From NCBI RefSeq assembly GCF_900115125.1, contig NZ_FOVJ01000007.1:90349-154348 (forward strand): 64,000 bases of DNA. Reading direction: 5' to 3'. Every line of letters starts with the position of its first letter. Position 1 is the stretch's first letter. The position numbers were made by a program, and so were the translations under genes. Source of the stretch: Nitrosospira briensis (lineage in GTDB: Bacteria > Pseudomonadota > Gammaproteobacteria > Burkholderiales > Nitrosomonadaceae). The notes under the pieces are model-generated. The model saw only the letters and a program-made list of their open reading frames with translations, made no database searches and was not told the DNA's origin. Below, in pieces: positions 9,438 to 19,619 of the stretch.

Positions 9438-9899
9438 ATGGTTGAAACACCGATCTCTGTCGCATGGTTCAGGCGGTTGACCGTAATAGCCCTGGTCATG
9501 CTCCTGGCCGCCTGCCAGTCTAATGAAACACGACGTTTTGGCGGCATCCTCGGCAGCGTCGCCGGCTCTATCGGGGGAAGCTATCTTGGCAGCTATCTCG
9601 GCGGCGGTACAGCGGGCCGCATACTGGGCGCAGTCGCCGGGGGCGTAGGTGGATATTACCTTGGCTCCGAAATCGGAGGTCATCTTGGCAAGGACGACCA
9701 GCGACGAATGGCCGAGACTTCGCAGCAGGCATACGAAACCAACCAGACGCAAACCTTCACCAATCCCGATAGCGGCGTGAGGGGTAAAGCAGAAATCGTC
9801 GGATCAGCGGAAGGCCGGGAATGCAAGATTATCAGGCAAACGGTTGTGCTCAAAGACGGAAAAACGGTTACCGAGGATGTGAAAAGCTGCAAGGAGTAG
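9438..9899 (+). CDS. Glycine-zipper (2TM) lipoprotein, surface-antigen-like
   Basis: This 153-residue protein has a signal anchor and lipobox VMLLAAC. Two glycine-zipper stretches follow (GGILGSVAGSIGGSYLGSYL and AGRILGAVAGGVGGYYLGSE, about residues 35-80), then a C-terminal domain with two Cys (RECKIIRQ, VKSCKE). This order is typical of the RT0821/Lpp0805-type surface protein family. Glycine zippers associate with the membrane or oligomerise; precise function is unknown. A GGAGG site (9426-9430) lies eight bases before the ATG. Confidence 0.82.
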   Translation: MVETPISVAWFRRLTVIALVMLLAACQSNETRRFGGILGSVAGSIGGSYLGSYLGGGTAGRILGAVAGGVGGYYLGSEIGGHLGKDDQRRMAETSQQAYETNQTQTFTNPDSGVRGKAEIVGSAEGRECKIIRQTVVLKDGKTVTEDVKSCKE

Positions 9900-10038
9900 A
9901 GGTGAGCGACCAGATGGAGTCGCCACTGCTATATCTGATCAGCTGGCCGCCTCCCTCCTGTCGAGACAAAATTCGATAAAAGGTGTTCGGCCCCCATTTT
10001 CTGCAGCTCGCTTAGAGGCGTCTCGCTAACCGCGGATA

Positions 10039-10695
10039 TCAGGCCCCGTACCAAAGCACTGCAATGAAATGGCATGTGGTACCGGCTATAACAAACAGAT
10101 GCCAGATAAAGTGCCCGTAAAGCAGCCGCGAATCCGTTGCGAAAAAGACTACGCCGACTGTATAAGACAAGCCACCTGCCACCAGCCAGGAGAGCCCGGC
10201 GGGTGGTATCCTGGCAGATAGCGGTTCAATCGCAACCACGACAAGCCACCCCATCAGTAGATAAAGGCCGGTTGAGAGCACAGGATGCGGCCTCTTGGCG
10301 AATACCTTCAGCGCCACCCCCGCTATGGCAAGAGACCAGACCACCCCAAAAAGTGTCCAACCCCATGCACCACGCAGCACGCCAAGCGTAAATGGTGTGT
10401 ACGTACCAGCGATAAGAAGAAAGATCGCGGAATGCTCGAAAGTCCGAAAAATCAGCTTGGTCTTGCCTGCCGGAAAGGCGTGATAGAGGGTGGAGGAAAG
10501 GTAGAGGAGTATGGTGGTCGCCGAGAAGAGGCATGTGCCGATCAGGAATCCAGTGTTCGCGTGGCTTGCTGCGTGCATGATGAGAAAAGGACCGCCGACG
10601 AATGCGGCAATCAGCGCTATACCGTGGCTGATGCTGTTCGCGATTTCTTCCCCTCGCGATTGCTCACGTATGGGGCCAGCAAGCAAAATGCGCAT
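10039..10695 (-). CDS. Hemolysin III / TrhA family membrane protein
   Basis: The 218-residue protein has about seven hydrophobic segments and belongs to the PAQR/hemolysin III superfamily. Diagnostic features are EEIANSISHG near the N-terminus, SSTLYHAF, FEHSAIFLLIAGTYTPF in the middle, and HFIWHLFVIAGTTCHF near the C-terminus, which supply the conserved His, Asp/Glu and Ser metal-site residues. Members are proposed to affect membrane lipid composition; the hemolysin name is historical. It is monocistronic, followed by the 190-base spacer to the glycine-zipper gene. Confidence 0.9.
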   Translation of the reverse strand: MRILLAGPIREQSRGEEIANSISHGIALIAAFVGGPFLIMHAASHANTGFLIGTCLFSATTILLYLSSTLYHAFPAGKTKLIFRTFEHSAIFLLIAGTYTPFTLGVLRGAWGWTLFGVVWSLAIAGVALKVFAKRPHPVLSTGLYLLMGWLVVVAIEPLSARIPPAGLSWLVAGGLSYTVGVVFFATDSRLLYGHFIWHLFVIAGTTCHFIAVLWYGA

Positions 10696-11088
10696 GCCAG
10701 TTCCTTTCTGTTTCGTGCTTTTGACTACGCCCTAAATTTTAAGGTACTAAGATTGTTCAGATGTATCAAGAGATAGATAGTCTGAAAGCAGCATCGATCT
10801 GAAAAATCAAATCCTGATCCTGCACGCTACTCCGTGCATATCAATTTTCATTTTTATCTCCCTCTGAAAATTCAACATCTATAGTTTTTGAGTGGTAGCT
10901 TTTAGGAGGTCCTTCGAGTGAGGAATGGGTCAACGCGCGCCCTTTTTTCTCGTTCTCCCAGAAACGACCGCTTGCAAGAGCCTCGCGTGAGCGCCATGAT
11001 TGCCATGCCCGAGCTCTAAAATATCCGCGCTCAGGATCCGGTGTACCTTAAATTGACGCCGATCTGTCACCTTGGTAGTCGCCTTGGC
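10696..11088. other. Intergenic region with a possible micro-ORF
   Basis: No gene of normal size is visible. On the minus strand, 10807-10851 encodes a 14-residue frame (MKIDMHGVACRIRI) preceded by a strong GAGGGAG site six bases upstream. The same stretch holds a perfect 6-bp hairpin (10821-10838, TGCACG loop CGTGCA). Whether this is translated or a regulatory RNA cannot be told. Confidence 0.35.
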
Positions 11089-11382
11089 TTAGAGGAATAA
11101 ACAGATAATCGTATTAGCAAACGCAAGTCCGCAGATTCCGATTGTGCCATAGCGAATGCGTCGGGAAGTTTCCCCGTCAAATATCAAGGTCAAGCCGGTA
11201 ATTACCACACCCATCATAAGAATCCAACCCGCCCAGAAGGAAGTGACCTGGCACCAGTTTTCATCCGGAGTTTCCCACGGTGTACTGGCAGCCGATGCAG
11301 GAAATACCGGGCTAGCAACCAGAGCCAGGCAAATTGCCAGAACAATCATGGCAAAGTGCACAGAATCATGTTTGACTATCAT
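11089..11382 (-). CDS. Small membrane protein resembling VirB2/TrbC pilins
   Basis: The frame is open from 11394, but the ATG at 11382 is preceded by GGGGGGAC and is the better start, giving 97 residues. A signal peptide (IVLAICLALVASPVFPASA) is followed by a short linker and two hydrophobic helices separated by a charged turn: FWAGWILMMGVVITGLTLIF, DGETSRRIR, then YGTIGICGLAFANTIICLFL. This layout matches TrbC/VirB2 conjugative pilins. No other type IV secretion gene lies in the window, so this is an orphan and the family call is tentative. Confidence 0.55.
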   Translation of the reverse strand: MIVKHDSVHFAMIVLAICLALVASPVFPASAASTPWETPDENWCQVTSFWAGWILMMGVVITGLTLIFDGETSRRIRYGTIGICGLAFANTIICLFL

Positions 11383-11610
11383 TTGTCCCCCCATAAGTTA
11401 TATACATTACCCTCATTATTATTCCTTTTCTTAGGTTTGGATTCCAAGAACTATGCAGCGCACATAGTTCATCCAATTTTGACCGCTACTATATAGCCGT
11501 CCCAATGTATCGGGCTTTCCGCTTCTACTAATAGCTTTCAGCAGTTTGGGCGTTTTTATGGAAGGCGCACCAACACCCCGCTTCCTTTTTATCCGTATTG
11601 AACAAGCAGG

Positions 11611-11763
11611 CTAACAGCTTTTTTTGTTAATCTGCGTCGCGCCTGCACCATAATTTACCTCGACAACTTCCCCTTCGATTGCCTTGGCTTCAATGCCAAA
11701 GCTCCTCGATGTCCCGATGCAGTCTACACCAGCAGTAAGATTTTCTGAATCCTTTAGGCCATT
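11611..11763 (-). pseudogene. Possible coding remnant
   Basis: On the minus strand a 50-codon frame without a start codon reads NGLKDSENLTAGVDCIGT, continues through KAIEGEVVEVNYGAG and ends at TAG (11611-11613). An in-frame stop at 11764-11766 closes it upstream. The amino-acid composition looks protein-like, so it may be the 3' end of a decayed gene. I do not recognise a family. Confidence 0.25.
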
Positions 11764-11896
11764 CTACTGAAACTCGTCATTATCCTAGCTTATCCGAGGG
11801 AGTCGTTTCGAGAAATGGTTTTGGGAGGTAGAAACATGGCAAATGGGGTTTTTCTTTCCACAATCTACCTCTAATAAACGACCGTTTTAAGGAAAT

Positions 11897-11930
11897 CACC
11901 GAAGCCTACGGAGCACCGAAGCCTACGGAG
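11897..11930. repeat. Perfect 17-bp tandem duplication
   Basis: CACCGAAGCCTACGGAG occurs twice head to tail (11897-11913 and 11914-11930). It is followed at 11936-11951 by a sequence very similar to a sequencing adapter end; see findings. Confidence 0.8.
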
Positions 11931-12449
11931 GATCAACGCTCTTTCCGATCTGTTTCCCCCAAGCTTTGCATGAGTTAGTCGTGGTGATCTTACAAGCGGT
12001 ATGGCTCCCGCTAATCTGAGACTCTGTCATCCTTACATCCTAAATACCCACACAGAGGCTCAGGTGTACCTTGGTACAGTGGCGAATACTGCTGAGGTCG
12101 ATAATAATAACGAGTTATGGTACGGCTTTCTCGTACCATACCGTGGCATTCGGGGTTCTCCGGATTTTAATCGTAGTACCTCCGGCTTTATGACGTCCTG
12201 TTGTACCGTTAGGGATGGCTTCTCACGGAGCGTCGGCACCCGACCAGTCTTTTAATAGGTAACGGAGCTCCGTCGATGTTAAAAGTTAAAACTTTTCTTG
12301 GTGGCCGTAGATCTCGCCAACACATTTATTTGCTTTCTTATGCCACCTCCTACATATCCTGGGTGACATACAGCGACGCCACCTACTGTAGAGCTTTGAG
12401 TGACGACTGAGCTGCGAAAGTGCGGTACAAAAACAAGAGGGTACAAAGA

Positions 12450-15400
12450 ATGAACGAGGCCGCACCGCGTGTACTCGACCTATTAACGTATATTGAGCAA
12501 GTCGAGAAACTAAAAACTAAACCGGCGTTCTCGGTTCCAACCGAGTATTTTTGTGCTTACCAGCACGAGCTCAGGGGGCTTCCGGAACTGCAATTTAACC
12601 TTTAGGCGGACGGCGGCGATGTGTGGCTACGCGTGCCCAGGTTACAGGAAATTCCTGCACCTGAGATCGATGAGAAGCTAAAGCCATGGGTCACGTTACC
12701 TAAGAGTCCAGAAAAAACTCCTGAGCTAAAGAGCGAGTGTCCGACGTACGACGGCAAACGTGAAACCGGTCATGAGCAGCTTGATAGCCATCCGGAAGTC
12801 AAAGAGCTATTCGACTGGTATGTCGAAAACCAGTGGGAGCCTTGGGCAGCAGCGGAATGGCCACGCCGTAAGGCCATCACTCGCTACAATCAATTGTTCT
12901 CACTGCAGCAAGCCATTTTGGCGGACGGCGCAGAAACGCCTCTTGAACTTGTATGGGGTATTGGTTATGCCGCCTGGAAGAAGGACGGGTTCGCGACAGC
13001 CGTAAAGCACCCGCTTCTGGTTCAGTCCTGTGAAATTTCTCTAAATGAAAGGACCTTCGAGCTCGAGATCCGGCCGCGCGACGTCGAGCCTCGTTTAGAA
13101 GCGGACTGCTATGCCGAGATGGAGTTGGCTGGTGTCCCGCAACTCGATTCTTTCTGGAAAAGTACGAGCGCCGCCCGCGCGGACCGGATCAACCCATTTG
13201 AGATATCGACTTTCGAGGGCTTGCTGAAGGCAGCTGTCGGTTACCTGGATCCGTCTGGAGCTTACGAGGATCGCTTCGATGACGTCACCCCATCAATACC
13301 GAGTGACAAGCTCAAGATTACGAATACATGGGTCCTATTTGGACGTAAACGCTCGGCCGACATCTTTCTCGAAGACATTCGGCGCTTAAAGAAGAGCGTA
13401 GAAGCAGCGACAAGTATGCCAAGCGTCATTCGAAGCTTTGTCGAGCATGGTGATTCTACTGTACGGGTTAGGCCCGAGCAGCCGTTTCGAGGGCTCTCAT
13501 CAAGCGGCAGCCAATCGTGCACCTCGGAGCTTTACTTCCCAATGCCTTACAACGACGAGCAGGTTTCCATCGTCCAGAAGTTGGAGAGTAATGACGGAGT
13601 TGTAGTGCAAGGCCCGCCGGGAACTGGCAAGACCCATACCATTGCGAATGTCATTTGCCATTACCTTGCCCAAGGCAAGCGTGTTCTGGTGACCTCGAAG
13701 GGCGAGTCCGCACTGGCCGTGCTCCGAGATAAGCTACCTGAACGTATTCGGCCGCTTAGCGTTGCGCTGCTTTCGGACGAGCGCGATGGCATGAAGCAGT
13801 TCGAGCACTCAATTCAAACCATCGCATCGGGCGTGGCGTCCATGAATCCGCTGCGTGCTGACGCTGCCATTGCGACTGCAGAGGTGAAGCTAAATCAGCT
13901 CCACGCGAAGATTGCGAATGTGGATCAAACGGTAGCCACGTACGCCGCCAAGCACATGAGCAACTACTCTTTTCAGGGAAAAGAGGTGTCCCCCGAGGAG
14001 ATGGCAAAGCTCGTTCTGGAAAATGCTCAAGGACATCAGTGGTTTGATGATGAGCCAGCAGCAGCCGTAGAAGGCAAATTGCCTTTTGACGATACTGACA
14101 TCAATGCCCTACGGCAGGCTCGGCTGAAAGTTGGCGGTGATCTCGGCTACTTGGCGTCGTCCCTGCCCGCCCCGGACGAGTTCCCTGCATGGTCGGATCT
14201 TCTCGCGCTGCACTTCGACCTGAGAAAGGCGCGAGCTATTGATGCAAACGTCACGCAGGGGAACATACTAGGATTAGTGGATACGCGGCTGGAAACCTTC
14301 GAGAAGGCCCAGAAGCTGGTCGTGTTTTTAGACGACCGTGCTGCACTAAAGGCGAAGATCGCTGGAATACATCAGCCATGGATTGACGCCTTGGGGGGGC
14401 ATATAGCGGACATGCGGCCGAACGATCCTCTATTAAGCGCTCTGCTTCAGCTATGCCAAGACATCGGGGCGCTGGAAAGCGCTCGGCGTGAACTACTTGT
14501 CAAAGCCATAGAAATTCCGGCTGAAGCTGAATTACAAGAAGATTTCAATGAGGCAATCTCGCGGCTGGTCAAGGGTAAGACCGCATTTGCCCTGCCCTTT
14601 GGAAAAAGCGAGACGCGAAAACTTCTTCAATCAGTCACGATACTCGGTATTTCGCCAGCTTCCAGCGAAGACTGGGAACTCGTCCATCGTAAGATAGTCT
14701 GGCGCAACAATGCTCGAAGAGCGGTGGCACGTTGGAATGCAATGTCTGTAGAGCTTGGGCTAGAATCCGCCGGCGGAACCGTAGAGGCGGGTTTCAAAAT
14801 GGTTGTGCAAGCTCAAAGCTATATCGAGGACGTCCACCGACTTATCGTTGACTTCGACGCCAAACTTCACGAGAGACTTCAAGAAGTATTTGGCAAGAAA
14901 GTGGCGGACAAAATGTGGGACGGGCAAGAGCCCTTTCTTATGGCGGTATCGGGCAGTCTCCACGCGCATGTTGACAAGGGGCGGCTAGCGTACGCGACGA
15001 AGCGCGTCCAAGAGTTGCTGCGCAAGCTTGACGGCCGAACTGGTTGTATCGTAGATAATTTTTATAGTTTCCTAGCGGAGTCACTTGGGTGCAGTTTGGC
15101 CGAGGAATCAATCCTGCAAAGTACTTGGCATCTTCTTCAAGCCGATTTGTTGAGATTGACGAGCTTCCGCCCAGCATTCGACGAAATCAACAGAATGGCT
15201 GCTGTGCTGGAAGCTGCTGGCGCTAAAAAATGGGCCTCACGTGTTCGCACGTTGCCCGCCATGCCCGACTGTGATCCGACAATTCCAGCTACATGGCTCG
15301 ACGCGTGGAACTGGCGTCAAGCCGTGCTTTTTCTTGAACGCATAGACGACCACCAAAAGCTTCGTGATTTATTCGAAGAGCGTCAAACCCTGACAAGCGC

Positions 15401-16922
15401 ATTAGCGCGTACGTATCAAGATCTCGTCGCGGAAAAGACTTGGCTGGGTGTCTTCAATAACTCCCCGGATCGGGTGCGTCAATCGCTGCAAAAATACTTG
15501 ACAGCCGTTCGCGCTATTGGAAAAGGGACAGGATCTAAGGCTGGAATGTATCGCAGGGACGCGAGATATGCGATGGCAGATGCGTACTCTGCAGTTCCTT
15601 GTTGGGTTCTCCCGGAGTGGAGAATTGCTGAGACAATACCTGCGGAGATTGGGCTGTTCGATCTTGTGGTGATTGATGAAGCATCGCAATCAGATATTTG
15701 GGCTTTGCCAGCTTTGCTACGCGGGAAGAAGCTGCTCGTAGTTGGAGATCACAAGCAAGTCTCGCCTTCTGCTGTTGGCCTTGCGACTCAAGCAATTCAA
15801 GGTCTTCGGACCCGATACTTAAGCGATCAGCCACACGGCCCGTATATGACCCCCGAACGGTCAATCTATGACTTGGCTCAAGTAGTCTTCGCCGGTAATT
15901 CGGTCATGCTTAAGGAACATTTCCGTTGCGTGCCGGCCATTATCGAATTCTCGAACCGTGAGTTCTACGAAGGCGACATTAAAGCCCTGCGGTTGCCCAA
16001 AGCCAACGAGCGACTCGATCCGCCGCTTGTCGATGTTTATGTAAAGGGAGGCTTTCGGAAGGGTGACGTAAACCCGGCAGAGGCGAAGGCGATTGTAGAT
16101 GAGATTGAGACAATTATCGCTAACGACCAGTTCACTGGGCGGAGTATCGGAGTGGTGACACTGCTCGGCACCGCACAGGCGGCTCACATTCAGGAACTGG
16201 TTACAAGCCGTATTTCACCGATTGACCTGGTCACAAGAAGGATTGCAGTTGGCCCCCCGCCGGTGTTTCAAGGTCGTGAGCGGGACATCATGCTGGTATC
16301 AATGGTACTGGGACCAGATGATCGTGCTGCACAGAACAGACCCGATATGTATCAACGCTTCAACGTTGCTCTATCTCGAGCCCGTGACCGAATGTATTTG
16401 TTCAGGTCAGTGATGGAAACGACATTTAGAGAGGACACACTGAATTCACGCCTTATCCGCCACTTCCGGCAGCCGTTTCGACAGGATGCTGAAAAAGTGC
16501 AAGCGCTGCGTGAGAAATGCGAATCGGGCTTCGAGTTCGAGATGTTCGATGAACTCCTCAAGCGAGGGTATCGAGTTCAGCCTCAGGTTCCTTGCGGCGG
16601 ATATCGGATCGACTTTGTCGTTGAGGGAAACGAAGGTCGGCGCCTCGCAATCGAATGCGACGGCGACAAGTTCCATGAACCGGGTCAATGGGCCGATGAC
16701 ATGGCACGCCAGCGCGTTCTCGAGCGTGCAGGGTGGACCTTCTGGCGATGCTTTGCTTCGAGCTTCGTGCGCCGGAGAGGAGAGGTCATGGGTGATCTGC
16801 TAAAGACGCTATCGCGGCTGTGTATTGAGCCGCTGGGGGCGGAGTCAGTTGACAATACAGTGTGGGTGCATACTAAGGAAGCGGACCCATTTAACGTCGA
16901 AGAAAAGCAGGAGGTCGGATAA
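12450..16922 (+). pseudogene. SF1 helicase with C-terminal Vsr/DUF559-type nuclease, interrupted by an amber codon
   Basis: The natural start is ATG 12450, eight bases after GAGGG (12437-12441). A TAG at 12603-12605 interrupts the frame at codon 52; the same frame then runs open to 16922 for over 1430 codons. GTG 12621 could restart translation. The C-terminal 1433 residues show Walker A VVQGPPGTGKTHT (nt 13605-13640), Walker B VVIDEASQSD (about 15667), VGDHKQVSP, and FNVALSRARDRM (about 16360): a superfamily 1 helicase of the AAA_11/AAA_12 kind. The last 120 residues hold GYRIDFVVEG and AIECDGDKFH, the D...ExD core of a Vsr/DUF559-like nuclease. Helicase-Vsr proteins are known as antiphage candidates. 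One base change (CAG to TAG) would explain the break, so it may be a recent mutation, a readthrough site or a sequence error. Confidence 0.82.
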
Positions 16923-16924
16923 TA

Positions 16925-17562
16925 ATGTCGCGGTCCCTGATGCGACATACCATCGCCGAACTGGAACAACTGTTCGACGCGTTGAAAACAGATCCCAAAA
17001 CGCTTAAAGCGTGGAGGAAGAACTGCAGCACCGGCATATGCCGCGTGCCGTTGCGCTTTTAGCCAAAGTTCAAGAAACTCTGGAGATTTTGAAAGGAGTG
17101 AAAGCAGTCTCCGGTACCAATACTGCCTCTGAGCCCACCATTGTTCCGGGTTCAGGCAAACAGGATTTGAATCTGCAGCCCGATCTGTGGTGCGGGCAAT
17201 CGACTCCAGTACTGCAAATTGCTCCCAAACTTGCAGTAGTTCAGCAGAAAGTTATTCGGCCAGATAATCGCCCTGAATCATCGCTCGAAACTTTGGCCCC
17301 CTCACGAGACCGCGGAGACGCTACCGGTGCAAACCGCGGGATGAGCGTTGACGAGGCCTATAAAATCCTAAAGGCGACCTCATCTTCCACTTGGGAGGCC
17401 ATTGAACAAGCCCGGAGGCAAATAGTGCAACAGGCACACCCAGAGCTGCTCGCGGCGCTTGGCTCGGCACAACGTGCCGATGTTGAAGCAAAGGCTAAAA
17501 GGGCTAACGCGGCTTCTGCGGTTCTTCGTCAGTCAAGAATCGCAAGCTTCAGCGGCGTATGA
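16925..17562 (+). pseudogene. J-domain-like partner of the helicase, frameshifted
   Basis: ATG 16925 lies two bases after the helicase stop codon, with AGGAGG (16909-16914) inside the end of that gene. It encodes MRHTIAELEQLFDALKTDPK, then leaves frame at about 17011. The next frame, from GTG 17011, continues EEELQHRHMPRAVALLAKVQ. Restoring one G in AAAGC(G)GTGGAG joins the two, giving about 212 residues, so a one-base deletion is the simplest reading; a separate GTG start is an alternative. The C-terminal 70 residues (MSVDEAYKILKATSSS, then HPELLAAL and KAKRANAASAVL) resemble a divergent J domain with HPE in place of HPD. The middle is low in recognisable features. Close coupling implies it works with the helicase. 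Confidence 0.65.
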
Positions 17563-18013
17563 ACAACAGAAATTAGCTAAGTAGACAAGAACTTTGAGAT
17601 AGGAGTTGGAGCAAATCAGATCAATCTGGATGATATTTTGGTTTCGATGAATGCTCCACCATGTTGTTTGAACTTATGATCGGTGGACCGTCTTGGCAAT
17701 AGCAAGCAAGAAGAGTCGTTGGAACTGGGGGTCAGAAGGCGACGTCCATACATTCTGGAATTTCGGTAAGGGGATGAAAACCCGTAAACGCTAAAACCTC
17801 ATGGATATTGGCGCCCTAAACACGAATCGAACGTGTGACCTACCCCTTAGGAGAAGGACGTTTCCCCCATTTATCTCTGTTGATCTTTATTCTGTAAATG
17901 TAGCATCCTTAACTCTAACAGCAGGTTAGATAAGTCTGGCCTCGTTGTGGCGTTGATAGTTGTTCCGCTATCTACTGCAATCCCGGTTACAAATCGGTTA
18001 CAAAATTCGGTCC
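17563..18013. other. Gap between helicase module and recombinase
   Basis: Apart from the attL repeat I see no gene here. The stretch between 17860 and 18013 probably holds the promoter and recombinase arm-binding sites; no site could be assigned by eye. Confidence 0.4.
17737..17853. repeat. attL: tRNA-Arg 3' fragment and flanking similarity
   Basis: Bases 17809-17853 repeat the 3' part of tRNA-Arg(CCU), from the anticodon loop through CCA, found intact at 27731-27775. The two 45-bp copies are in the same orientation with one mismatch (17818 A versus 27740 G). Similarity extends about 70 bp further left (17737-17808 versus 27659-27730) with many differences. The core is the crossover site of an integrated element; the diverged flank suggests related element ends. 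Confidence 0.88.
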
Positions 18014-19619
18014 ATGGCGAAGGTGAAATTTACAGCGGGAAGGCTTCAAAGCTTTCAATGCCGACCGGGAACGGCGCAAGCCTTTCTTTGGTGCGAGGAA
18101 GTGCACGGGCTAGGGGTACGTGCAACGGCTAACTCGCCTCGAAAGCGTTACATTTTCCAATCGAAGGTAAAAGGGCAATCAATCCGCGTCACAATCGGAG
18201 ATGTAAGCGCTTGGAGCATTGCCAAGGCACAAGCGGAAGCGCGCCGCCTTCAAGTTCTTATTGACCAAGGGCAAGACCCTCGTCAAGTGGAAGCGGACAG
18301 GGAAGCGGCGGAAGAAGCCAAAGCCGCCGCAATGAAATCGGAGAAAGAAAGTCAATCTGTAACGGTCGTTGATGCGTGGAATGCCTATACGGCTGAGCGA
18401 AGGGCCTCAAAGAAAGACGGCAAACCGGAGTGGGGCGAAAGGCACCTCGGGCATCTGCGATATTTTTTGCAGGAAGGGGGAGTAAAACGTACTCGCGGTT
18501 CGCCGACCGAACGAGCCGGAGGTAACCCGTCCAGGCATCCTGGTGCCTTTTATGACAATGCGTCTTGCCGATATTGATGCGAGGGTGGTTGCAGCTTGGA
18601 TAGAAAAAGAGGCCGCCCTTGCGCCTGCTACTACCGCCAAGGCGTTCAGCGTTCTCCGAGCCTTCCTTACTTGGTGCGTCAAGAAGAATGAATATTGCGG
18701 CGCAGTAAAGTCCAATCCCTGCCTGTCCGATGAGGTAAAAAAGCAGGTGCCCATATCCAAAGTCAAGAAGAATGACAGTTTGAGGAAGGCACAAATTCAA
18801 CCGTGGTTCGAAGCAGTTAGACGGATCGGAAACCCTGTTATCGCCGGATATTTACAAGCCCTGCTGCTAACTGGTGCGAGACGCAATGAGCTCGCGGCCT
18901 TGCGTTGGCAAGATGTGGATTTTCAGTGGAAAAGCTTAACCATCCGCGACAAGGTAGAAGGAGAGCGAGCAATTCCGCTAACGCCTTATGTTGAGCATTT
19001 GATATCAGCACTACCGCGCCGCAACGAATTCGTTTTTAGTAGTCCTACAGCAGCATCAGGAAGACTTGAGGAACCACGTAATCCTCACAACAAGGCGTTG
19101 AATACGGCTGCACTTCCCGCGCTTTCTCTGCACGGTTTGCGCAGGTCTTTTAGCACGTTGGCTGAATGGGTTGAGGTACCTGCCGGCATAGTTGCACAGA
19201 TCATGGGGCATAAGCCTAGCGCCATCGCCGAAAAGCATTACATACAACGTGAGCTTGACTTGCTGCACTTGTGGCACGTGAAGATAGAGGCGTGGATTGT
19301 TTGGGACGAAGAGATTATAGCGCTGTCGGCCGATGACGCGCTGAGGGCGGACAATGATTTGGATGAGCATGAAACTACACTGGTAGCTGGTGCAGTTGAA
19401 TGGCTAAGAGAGCTTCTCGCTGACGGACCGGTCGCAAGCAACGACGTCAAGCTGGAGGCAAAGGAAGCGGGGTATTCCTTGGCAACACTCCGCCGAGCGC
19501 AAGCAATACTGAAGATCAAGCCGCACCGTGGTCCAGGGGTTTGCGGGGGGATCAATTGGTATTGGGGGATGCCGGGGGGCAACAAGCAAGCGTCAAATGA
19601 ACTGAAGACGGAGGACTAG
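18014..19619 (+). pseudogene. int: Tyrosine recombinase (island integrase), frameshifted
   Basis: Translation from ATG 18014 gives the N-terminal arm- and core-binding region (FTAGRLQSFQCRPG ... TRGS), which leaves frame near 18500. An extra T there (CGCGGTTCGCC) fits: removing it reads TRGRRPNEPEVTRPGILVPF and joins the second frame that continues to 19619. The catalytic set is present: Arg in TGARRNELAAL, Lys in IRDKVEG, HGLRR, GHK and the nucleophile Tyr in KHYIQR. The frameshift should inactivate it unless it is a sequence error. About 110 residues follow the Tyr, which is unusual: WLRELLADGPV ... AGYSLATLRRAQ ... NWYW resembles the winged-helix tail of RepA-like plasmid ATPases. Confidence 0.82.

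Larger units (their letters stand above)
11395..12449. other. Gene-poor, AT-rich stretch at the left edge of the accessory region
   Basis: About 1 kb without a convincing gene. It holds a possible coding remnant (11611-11763, minus), a perfect 17-bp tandem duplication (11897-11930), and a perfect hairpin ATGGTACG-7 nt-CGTACCAT at 12117-12139. An open frame at 12001-12255 has no recognisable features and was not accepted. Base composition differs from the flanking core genes. Confidence 0.5.

Noticed and set aside
12001..12255. 84-codon plus-strand frame in the gene-poor region
   Set aside because: No ribosome site, no recognisable motif, and odd composition with many Cys/Trp/Ser from AT-rich repeats. 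Not accepted as a gene.
17809..17853. A second tRNA-Arg gene at the left island border
   Set aside because: Only the 3' part from the anticodon loop is present and the 5' half is missing, so it is an att copy and not a tRNA.
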